In this document: positions 33,855 to 41,401 of the stretch, piece after piece
How the letters are laid out: each line of letters begins with the position of its first letter
Numbering within the stretch: position 1 is the stretch's first letter
DNA from: Mycolicibacterium grossiae
GTDB taxonomy: Bacteria > Actinomycetota > Actinomycetes > Mycobacteriales > Mycobacteriaceae
Direction: 5' to 3'
Assembly: GCF_008329645.1 (NCBI RefSeq)
Contig: NZ_CP043475.1
Location: forward strand, 1 to 43,679
Length of the DNA stretch: 43,679 nucleotides
Notes under the pieces: model-generated
What the model was told of the DNA's origin: nothing
What the model saw: the letters and a program-made list of their open reading frames with translations, nothing else
Database searches by the model: none
Made by a program: the position numbers and the translations under genes

Positions 33855-34198
33855 TGCCAAGGATCAGTGCGCAGGCCCGGCTGGTGTATCGACGCGAGAT
33901 GGAGGCGGCCAGGAAGGCCGACGATGCGCTGGTGCGGTGGCGACATCTGGAGCGGGCTCATATCGTGTCGCAGCCAGATCCGTGGCTGCACACCTGCAAC
34001 CACGCCGCGATGCTGGTGTTGGCCGTGCGTCAGCGCGATCGCCGCGAAGCACTTGGGCAGGTGCTGCGCCTCATTGTCGCCGCCCCCGGGTCGATGAGCG
34101 GTCGGTATCCCGTCGGCAACACCGGCCGCGTCACGGCAGGGTTGATGACGCCGATGCCCATTCCCGACGATCTCGCCGCAGCCGTCACCAGTAGATGA
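33854..34198 (+). CDS. DUF3703 protein of metal resistance loci
   Basis: This is a 114-aa protein. LVYRREMEAARKADDALVRW, then HLERAHIVSQPDPWLHTCNH, then EALGQVLRLIVAAPGS and the ending GNTGRVTAGLMTPMPIPDDL match what I recall of DUF3703 proteins, which sit beside heavy-metal and mercury genes. The function is not known. AGGAG lies 8 bases before the ATG, and the ATG overlaps the sensor stop, so it is in the same operon. Confidence 0.85.
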   Translation: MPRISAQARLVYRREMEAARKADDALVRWRHLERAHIVSQPDPWLHTCNHAAMLVLAVRQRDRREALGQVLRLIVAAPGSMSGRYPVGNTGRVTAGLMTPMPIPDDLAAAVTSR

Positions 34199-34247
34199 GC
34201 GCCGCCACGGCGACCGGGCAGGCAAAGCTGCTGTCTTCGTGGAGGTG

Positions 34248-34844
34248 TCAGGGTTCGGTGGTGAGCCGGTCGAGTAGCGGCCGTAGGTCTTCGGCCAGTA
34301 GTGCCATGAGGTATACCGCTGCGACCCTGTGGTGGCGGTCCAGGACCATCGTGGTGGGCACCACGCTGGTCGGATAGTTACGTCCCAGGGTGATGAGGCT
34401 GCGCAGTGAGGGGTCGAAGATGGAGGGATATTGCACGTTGCGGTCGGTGACGAAATCGCGTGCAGTGTCCCGGTTATCGCGGACGTCGATGCCAAGGAAT
34501 TGCACGCCCCGATCGCGGTACTCGGTGTACACCGTTTCCAGTTCCGGTGTTTCGGTGCGGCAGGGCGCACACCAGGAGCCCCACACGTTGATGACGACGA
34601 CCTTGCCGGTGAAATCGGACAGCTGGATCGGTTCGTCGGTGAACAGATCAGGTCCGGTGAGATCGCCGATCGTGCCCCGTGTCGAGGGTGGGTCGTAGAA
34701 GATCGCGGTTTGGCCGCCGGGTGAGACGAAGTCGAAGGTGCCGCCTTGGGCCACGGCATCTTCGCCGGTGGTGCAGCCGGTGACCGAGGCTGCGGCGACG
34801 ACAACGGCTGCCACGACGGCGATACATCGACTGAGGCTCGGCAC
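34248..34844 (-). CDS. TlpA/ResA-like thioredoxin lipoprotein
   Basis: This 198-aa protein has a GTG start with AAGGAA 7 bases upstream. The signal peptide (CIAVVAAVVVAAASVTGC) ends at lipobox Cys24, so it is anchored on the outer face of the membrane. The redox motif WCAPC (C92, C95) follows VVVINVWGS, and TSVVPTTMVLDR carries the cis-proline. Proteins of this type reduce disulfides outside the cell membrane, often for cytochrome maturation or as partners of metal stress genes. It is downstream of cadD on the same strand. Confidence 0.92.
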   Translation of the reverse strand: MPSLSRCIAVVAAVVVAAASVTGCTTGEDAVAQGGTFDFVSPGGQTAIFYDPPSTRGTIGDLTGPDLFTDEPIQLSDFTGKVVVINVWGSWCAPCRTETPELETVYTEYRDRGVQFLGIDVRDNRDTARDFVTDRNVQYPSIFDPSLRSLITLGRNYPTSVVPTTMVLDRHHRVAAVYLMALLAEDLRPLLDRLTTEP

Positions 34845-34903
34845 GAAAATTCCTTTCGATGACCACGTTTGTCGCCGATTGCATCGCCGGTGTTCCTGGC
34901 TGC

Positions 34904-35504
34904 CTAGTTTTCAAAGGCGAGGCCGCTGACCAGGATGAAGATGCCCAGTCCGATCAAGACGATCGGGAACAGGACGTGTTCCCAGCGTTCGAGGACTTCG
35001 GCGATCGGGCGGCGGGTGGCGACGAATCGGGCGGCGAGGACGAGGACCGCGACGAGGGCGAGGAAGACGATGCAGTAGGCCACCACGGCCGCAGGTCCCA
35101 CGCTCAAGAAGACCGGGACGTAGACCCCGATGTTGTCTCCGCCGTTGGCGAAGGTGACTGCTGCGACGGTTAAGACACCGACGTTCTTGCCGGCCACCTT
35201 GTCGTCGTCGTCATCGTCATCGTTGCCACGCCAGGCTTCCCAGGCCGCCCACAGTCCCAGGGCCAGGGGTATGAGCCCGAAGTACGGGATTGACCTCTGG
35301 GGGAAGGAACGCTCCGGCGCCCAGTGTCACCACCACCGCCGCGCCCAGAATCCCCGCAAATCCGAGGTATTGGCCTGCGGTGATCCGGGCCGTGGTGCCG
35401 CGTTGTCCCGCGCCGCGGGCGAAGAACAGCGAGAGCACGATGATGTCGTCGATGTTGGTGACGATGAACAGGCCGATGGCGGGCAGAACAGACGACACGA
35501 TCAT
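34904..35504 (-). pseudogene. cadD: cadD, frameshifted unit 2 copy
   Basis: One extra T near 35290 (GGGATTGACC against GGGATGACC in unit 1) breaks the frame in the third membrane segment. The intact version is at 14476-15075. Confidence 0.88.
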
Positions 35505-35572
35505 GCGCCTGCCCCCGTGTCTGCGGTGTCGTTTACCCGCCCATAAAGTCACCACGCCGGTGTGGCCGGCGG

Positions 35573-36291
35573 TCACGACGGCGCGCCGACCGGCGCCGCG
35601 CGAGTGGGGCTGGCTTGCCGGATCGGCCGGCGCGCCGGCCAGCGGTGTGCTGCGTTCGGCCCGCACGCCGTTGGCGATGACCACGATTCTCGGCAGTTCG
35701 TGGACCAGCACCACGGCGGCCCAGGCCCGAGCACCCCGAACAAGGCCAGCGGCATCAACACGATGATCAGGCCCAGAGACAGGCCGACGTTTTGCAGCAT
35801 GATCCGCCGCGCCCGGCGGGCATGACTGAACGCTTGGGGAAGGTGGCGCAGGTCTTCACCCATCAACGCCACGTCGGCGGTTTCGATGGCCACGTCGGTG
35901 CCCAATCGCGCCCTACGCGATCCCCACGTCGGCGGTGGCCAGCGCGGGAGCGTCGTTGACGCCATCACCGCCCATCGCGGTGGGGCGCTGAGCCCGGAGC
36001 TGTTCGATCAGCCGCGCTTTGTCTTCGGGGCGCAGCTCGGCGTGCACGTCCTCGATCCCGACATCGCGGGCCAGCGCCGCGGCGGTGGCCGTGTTGTCGC
36101 CGGTGAGCATCGCCACGTGATAGCCGTCGCGGCGCAACCGGGCGACCACCTCGGCGGCCTCAGGCCGCAGCTCGTCGCGCACGGCGATGGCGCCGATCAC
36201 TTCGCCGTCGTCTTCGACGAGGACCGCGGTGGCCCCGGTCCGCTGCATGCGGGCGACGTCACCGGCGAGCGGGCCGGGGTCGAGCCAGCCG
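35573..36291 (-). pseudogene. P-type ATPase remnant, unit 2 copy with extra indels
   Basis: Same fragment as 15143-15857, but with further indels near 35615, 35686-35694, 35720 and 35904-35918. TAMGGDGVND here replaces TAMVGDGVND of unit 1. Confidence 0.82.
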
Positions 36292-36537
36292 CTCGCGGAC
36301 CCTGCGTGATTCAGCGGTCGAGACTCCCGGCGCCAGGCCCTCGTCAATGTCGGCCTGACGCACCCAGGAGCGCACCGACTCCAGTCCGTAGCCGAGCTGG
36401 CGGGCCACCCGCGCGACCGTGCCCTGCTCAGTCCCCAACTCCGCCCTCAGGGTCCGGACCATCCGCACCGCGGCGGCCTTCTCCTCCGGGCTATAGCGGC
36501 GAGTGGTCGGTTTCCCCGGCGACTGCTCCTTCGGCAT
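36292..36537 (-). pseudogene. IS3-family orfA remnant, unit 2 copy
   Basis: Same truncated frame as 15858-16103, reading on to 36259. Confidence 0.85.
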
Positions 36538-36770
36538 GACTCCATCCTCGTTTCCAAGGTCAGGAGCCTCCGGATTTCCCAGAGCGTGTCAAATCTGGAT
36601 CTGGCGTCAGCCGCGAGACACCCCACGGCGGCAACGCCGAATCAAATGAGCAGAGCGGTAGTAAGGGGAACCCAGCTACTACGCCGAGCACAGAAGGTTC
36701 CGGCGCACCGAGTCCCCCCGATCCCAGTTCACTCGAAAACGCTTACGCGGCAACTGGAACACCGACGCCA

Positions 36771-38372
36771 ATGCCAGCGCCGATGACACCCGCTAGCGGT
36801 GGGTTGTCGGCTACGGGCAGTAGCGGCGGCGGGTTGAAGATGCCGGGTGCGGGTGGTTTGTCGGGGGCTGGTTCTGTCTCCCCGGAGAGCGGTGCTGGGG
36901 GGTTGAATCCGGCTGCGGCGGCGGGGTTGTCGCCTGGGTCGGGAGGTGCTGGTCTGCCTGCGGCCGCGGCGGGTGGGGGTGCGTCGACTCCTTCTTCTGA
37001 CTTTTCGCGGGGATTCAACGCGGGTCTGGCGGGTGGTGGTTCGGTGTTGCCGCCGCCTGTGACCCCGCCGCCGGCGCAACCGGCGAGTTCGACGGTTGGT
37101 GCGTATGGGTCTCCGAGTGCTGGGGGTGCGCCATCGGTGCCGGCTGGCGGCGGTCCGGTGGCGCAGAGCGCACCTGCTGCTGCGGGCGGATCAGCGGCAC
37201 CAGCTGGGCCGGTGGGGACACCGATGGTGTCGCCGACACCTGCGCCCGGGGGCCCGTTACCACCCTTCAATTCCGACATTGCCCCGCGCCAGGTGTCTGC
37301 GGCGTCTGCGTCGTCGGCCCCACCTGGTGCACCAGCAGCCCCGGCGTCGCCGGCTGCGGGTGGGCCGGGAACACCGCTGCCTCCTGGAGTGGTGGCGTCG
37401 GGAGGTGCCGCGGCTGCTGCGGGTGCGGTGGCGGGAGTGAGATCGGCCGCGCCTGATCCGTTGCTGGCCAACGCGTGCGCGTTGGTGGAGGAGCTGATGA
37501 AGGCTTCTCGCCATTACGGCACCATCGACTGGTGTGTGGGGGTGTTCAAGACACCTGCGAGAACCCGGACCGTGGTGACGTCCGGCGAAGGCGCGGGGTT
37601 CATCCCGGCGGGGGTGCATCTGCCTAAAGGGGTGGAGTCGTTGTTCTCAGATTCTGGTTTGGACAACGCTTTTCGGCGTCGCTGGTTCGGCTGGATCAAT
37701 CCGGCGCAGACCATGGTGGCTTACGGGAACTCGGTGACCGCGCTGGACCCGAATATTGAGCTGTGGGCGGTGGCGGTCTCGACGGGCTTCGGCGGATCAG
37801 CACAGCCGGCCCGGGCCGCTGGGGTGCCGCACTATGCCGACTGCTCCATGCACACCACCGATACGCCCCTGGGTGGGGGCGTGGTGCAGCCGCCGTTGGA
37901 TGAGACCCGGTTACACCGCTTACAGGCCCTCAATCCGGCCGCCTACGCGCAGTTGAACACCGCAACCCCGGTCGACGTGCGCGAATCACTGGCCATCACC
38001 AGACAGACTGCGCACGTCACGTTCACCCAGGCCGGTGAACTCCTGACGCTGCCGATACCGCCGCTGCTGCGCGAGATCGCCACCCACCTCGACCGCGGCA
38101 CCGCCATCACCGAATCGCAGTGGGACGAACTCGCTAGTGCCGTGCTACCGATGGCGATCACCGACAGCTCGGGTCAGCGGCCCGGCCGGATCGGCACCGA
38201 CACTGAGGCGTCGTCGTACGCGCGAGTGCAGCACAATGTGGCCCGGCTCGCGGAGATGCTGCTGTTGTGGCGCCGCGGCGCCCCAGATCACCGGGAGGTG
38301 GTCTATCTGGCCCACCATGTCGCCGCTGAACGCCAACTTTGGGTTGGCCACGAGGATGGCGGTGTTCGATGA
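36771..38372 (+). CDS. DUF5631-type protein, unit 2 copy
   Basis: Identical to 16337-17938, including the open frame upstream without a start codon. Confidence 0.82.
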   Translation: MPAPMTPASGGLSATGSSGGGLKMPGAGGLSGAGSVSPESGAGGLNPAAAAGLSPGSGGAGLPAAAAGGGASTPSSDFSRGFNAGLAGGGSVLPPPVTPPPAQPASSTVGAYGSPSAGGAPSVPAGGGPVAQSAPAAAGGSAAPAGPVGTPMVSPTPAPGGPLPPFNSDIAPRQVSAASASSAPPGAPAAPASPAAGGPGTPLPPGVVASGGAAAAAGAVAGVRSAAPDPLLANACALVEELMKASRHYGTIDWCVGVFKTPARTRTVVTSGEGAGFIPAGVHLPKGVESLFSDSGLDNAFRRRWFGWINPAQTMVAYGNSVTALDPNIELWAVAVSTGFGGSAQPARAAGVPHYADCSMHTTDTPLGGGVVQPPLDETRLHRLQALNPAAYAQLNTATPVDVRESLAITRQTAHVTFTQAGELLTLPIPPLLREIATHLDRGTAITESQWDELASAVLPMAITDSSGQRPGRIGTDTEASSYARVQHNVARLAEMLLLWRRGAPDHREVVYLAHHVAAERQLWVGHEDGGVR

Positions 38373-38845
38373 ATGCAGACGTGTCAGTCAACGAGTGGAA
38401 TCCGTTAGAGGTAGCCGCTGAGGCGACAATTGCTGCCGCCACGGCCGCGTTGGTGTGGGAAGGCCAAGACAGCTACGGGGTACTGGAACGGGTAGCCGGA
38501 GCCACAGCGAAAGGCATCGCAACAGCTCGGATTGCCGCCGAAATTATGGCTGACGTCACCACCTCAGTTCAGTTCACTGCGGCCGACGAAGATGCGCGCG
38601 GCGGCGCTGTAGCGGGGCTTCCGGGGTGGCTGGCGCCGCGGTGGGCGGCGTCCGTGCGTGGCGCACTGGACGAACTCGAAGCCGCCGGGCGGCCCGGCTA
38701 CGCCATGGTCAAGGCGATCACCTGGCCTGCCTTGCGCAGCGTCGCGGTGTGGACCCAAGACGGGCCGCTGCAGACATGGCAGACGGCTCTGATTGTGAGC
38801 GAGGCGCGGACTGCTCTGGCTCACCGCGTAGGCGTCTGGGCATAG
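38369..38845 (+). CDS. Unknown 158-aa protein, unit 2 copy
   Basis: Identical to 17935-18411, coupled by the ATGA overlap. Confidence 0.75.
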   Translation: MNADVSVNEWNPLEVAAEATIAAATAALVWEGQDSYGVLERVAGATAKGIATARIAAEIMADVTTSVQFTAADEDARGGAVAGLPGWLAPRWAASVRGALDELEAAGRPGYAMVKAITWPALRSVAVWTQDGPLQTWQTALIVSEARTALAHRVGVWA

Positions 38846-38852
38846 GGCTGAA

Positions 38853-39119
38853 TCAGAGTTCGAGGCCGTCGACGTCGCGGCCACGACCTCGGCCGCGTGA
38901 CTGTTCGGCGCTGTGTTCCAGTCCGGCGCGGAAACGTTCGTAGGCCTGGTGGAGGCTCTGTTGAGCGTGGGCATGCTCGCGCCAGGCGGACCGCCAGGTG
39001 CCGCGGCGTTGCTCATGGCGGTCGAGGACCTGGCCGATGATGTCGGGGAGGTGTTCGCGGGCGGTGTGTTCGGCTTCGACGTGCATGGTGCGGGGGCGGT
39101 CGTCGTTGGCCAGGATCAT
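38853..39119 (-). pseudogene. Relaxase C-terminal tail, unit 2 copy
   Basis: Identical to 18419-18685. Confidence 0.85.
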
Positions 39120-39185
39120 CTGATGACGGCGCTCATCGAAAATCCCCGGCTGTGCTCGCCGAAATTCCTCACCTGTGAGCAGCGG

Positions 39186-40043
39186 TCAGTGTAGTTGTTG
39201 GCGGGTGCCGGTGGTGGTCCGGCGTAGGGTTTCAGCGGCAGCGTGATGGTCGCGTAGCCGGTAGGACTCGCCGTCGAGGTTGATGACGACCGAGCGGTGC
39301 AGCAGGCGGTCGAGCATGGCGGCGGCCACGGTGGTGTCGCCGAGGATCTCACCCCAGGCTCCCACCCCGCGGTTGGTGGTGATGACGATGCTGGTCTTCA
39401 AATACCGTTGGGAGACAACCTGAAACAACGCCGAGGCGGCTTCGGCGGGCAACGGCAAGTACCCCAGCTCATCGATCACCAGCAGCGTCGGACCGGCGAA
39501 GAACCGCATCGTGGTGGCCCAGCGCCCCTCGATCGCTGCGCGATGACACCGGGCGGCCAGGTCGGCGGCGGTGGTGAAGTAGGTCCGGTAGCCGGCGTGT
39601 GCTGCAGCGCGGGCCAATCCGACGGACAGATGCGTCTTGCCGGTGCCCGGTGGCCCGATGAGCAGGATGTTGGTCGCCGATTCCAGGTAGCGGCAGGTGC
39701 CCAGTTCGTCGATGAGCTTGCGGTCGATCCCGGCAGCGGAGTCGACGTCGAAGTCGGCCAGGGTGGCCGGTGTGGGCAGGCAGGCGAACCGCAACCGGCC
39801 GGCCAGTCGGCGGGCGGTGGAGGCCTCGACTTCCACGGCCAGCAGCCGCTCCAATGCGACGGTCAGGGACAGGCCTTCGGCGGTGGCCTGGTCGAGCACC
39901 GCGGGCAGCGCTTCGGCGGCCGCGGTGAGTTTGAGTTCGGCCAGGTGTGAGCGCAGCTGCTGATAGCGGCTCGCCGCCGCCGACGGCGACTCCTGGGTGG
40001 CGGTTGTGGTGGTGGTCGTGGCGTTGGGCGGCGTGGCGGTCAT
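39186..40043 (-). CDS. istB: IstB, second copy
   Basis: Identical frame to 18752-19609. Confidence 0.95.
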   Translation of the reverse strand: MTATPPNATTTTTTATQESPSAAASRYQQLRSHLAELKLTAAAEALPAVLDQATAEGLSLTVALERLLAVEVEASTARRLAGRLRFACLPTPATLADFDVDSAAGIDRKLIDELGTCRYLESATNILLIGPPGTGKTHLSVGLARAAAHAGYRTYFTTAADLAARCHRAAIEGRWATTMRFFAGPTLLVIDELGYLPLPAEAASALFQVVSQRYLKTSIVITTNRGVGAWGEILGDTTVAAAMLDRLLHRSVVINLDGESYRLRDHHAAAETLRRTTTGTRQQLH

Positions 40044-41401
40044 TGGATGGTCCTGTTCTGGGCGGCCCGCTCGTAGGCGGACAAGTCGATGACGGTGGAA
40101 TCGGTTGACGGAGTCGATGTTTCAATTGCGGTGGTGGATGGCCGCTTGATTGCAAGCAGTTGCGCGGCAGCGGCTTTGGCGGCCGGTCCCGGTGGGATGC
40201 GTTCCTTGCGGCGATGCGGACGCCCGGTGGCTGCGGTGGCCATCGCCGCGGTGTCCAAGGCGATGACATGCCCGCTGTCACGCACCATCACCCCAAGCCC
40301 GTCGGCGGCCATCCGGTGGCGAGCGACGATGATCCCGCTCGTGGTGGCGATGTCGCAGAACTCGCCGCCGACCGGATGGGACACCACGACCTGGGCGGCG
40401 GCCAGTTCCGGGGGCACCGAGTAGCGATTGCCGCGGTAGGGCACCAATGCCTGCCGGGACGCGGTCCGACGCTCGGAGACGATGACGGGATACGCCTGCG
40501 CCGGCGCCGGGTGTAGCGGTTCGGCCTTGGCCACGACAGCGACCGAGGACCGCCCGTCAGCGGTGGCCCGCATTCGGGTGTCACCACGGACCCGGGCGAA
40601 GCGATCCACGCTGGCCTGGGCCGCCTCCACGGTGGCCTCGTCGGCCAGGGTGCGCCACCAGCGTTGCGCGGCGGTGTGATTGACCTTCTCCACCACGCCC
40701 TTGCGGTTGCCGCGCCGGGCCGGGCAGATCGCCACCGCGACGCCGTAGTGCTTGGCCACCCCGGCGAACGATGCCGTCACCCGACCCGAGCCGGGGTCAC
40801 ACACGGTCGCCATCCGATCGAAGCGCCACACTCGCGTGAGTCCACCGAGGCCGCGGGTGACGCGGTCCAGGCCGGCGACCAGATGCGGCTGATCCTCCGA
40901 GGGCGCCAGATAGCCGCGCCACTTCCCGGAATGCGCCAGCGAGCCGACCAGCAGGTGCGCGGTCTTGCCCCAGCCCCACGACTGCGGTGGATCGGGCAAT
41001 TCCAGCCAGTCCCATTGGGTTTCATCCCCGGGCTCGTGCGGGATCACCGCGTTCGGGCGCTGCGTGGCGGTCCGGCAAGCCTCACAGACCGGGCGCAGGC
41101 TGCGGGCGCGGATGTTGCGGGTCAGGCTCTGATACGACAACCCGAACCCCAGGTCCTCCAGTTCGTCGAACAGGGTGCGGGCCCACAGGTGCGGGTCCTC
41201 GGTCAGCCTCGCGGTGATGTAGTCGACGAACGGATCGAATGGATCCGGGTCGGGCCGGGCGCGGACCCCGGGCGTGCCGTCACCGGCCAGATACTTGCGG
41301 ACCGTCTTGCGGTCGAAGCCGGTGTGGCGGGCGATCGCCGAGATCGTCCAACCACGTTTGTGCAGGGCATGTACTTCCACATCGTCCTCCCATGTGAGCA
41401 T
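40040..41401 (-). CDS. istA: IstA, second copy
   Basis: Identical frame to 19606-20967. Confidence 0.95.
   Translation of the reverse strand: MLTWEDDVEVHALHKRGWTISAIARHTGFDRKTVRKYLAGDGTPGVRARPDPDPFDPFVDYITARLTEDPHLWARTLFDELEDLGFGLSYQSLTRNIRARSLRPVCEACRTATQRPNAVIPHEPGDETQWDWLELPDPPQSWGWGKTAHLLVGSLAHSGKWRGYLAPSEDQPHLVAGLDRVTRGLGGLTRVWRFDRMATVCDPGSGRVTASFAGVAKHYGVAVAICPARRGNRKGVVEKVNHTAAQRWWRTLADEATVEAAQASVDRFARVRGDTRMRATADGRSSVAVVAKAEPLHPAPAQAYPVIVSERRTASRQALVPYRGNRYSVPPELAAAQVVVSHPVGGEFCDIATTSGIIVARHRMAADGLGVMVRDSGHVIALDTAAMATAATGRPHRRKERIPPGPAAKAAAAQLLAIKRPSTTAIETSTPSTDSTVIDLSAYERAAQNRTIQ

Larger units (their letters stand above)
20446..40879. repeat. Unit 2 of the tandem repeat, the best reference copy
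   Basis: This unit spans 20434 bases. It is cleaner than unit 1 except at about 35.28-35.96 kb, where it carries roughly six net extra bases that break cadD and the ATPase remnant. It also has single extra bases in the HEPN gene (A-run near 29746) and the AlbA_2 gene (T-run near 30952). Subtracting these gives a consensus circle of about 20.43 kb. Confidence 0.97.

Noticed and set aside
33578..34804. 408-aa minus-strand frame over ArsR, DUF3703 and TlpA genes (also 13150-14376)
   Set aside because: It overlaps three well-supported genes on both strands and has Ser/Pro/Arg-rich nonsense composition.
36743..37471. 242-aa Pro/Ala-rich minus-strand frame (also 16309-17037)
   Set aside because: It is the complement of the Pro/Ala/Gly repeats of the DUF5631-type gene. 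Low-complexity GC-rich DNA gives open frames on both strands.
1..40879. A true genomic tandem duplication of a 20-kb island
   Set aside because: No flanking non-repeated sequence exists, the repeat has no internal boundary, and differences are homopolymer indels. A circular molecule assembled more than once explains this better.
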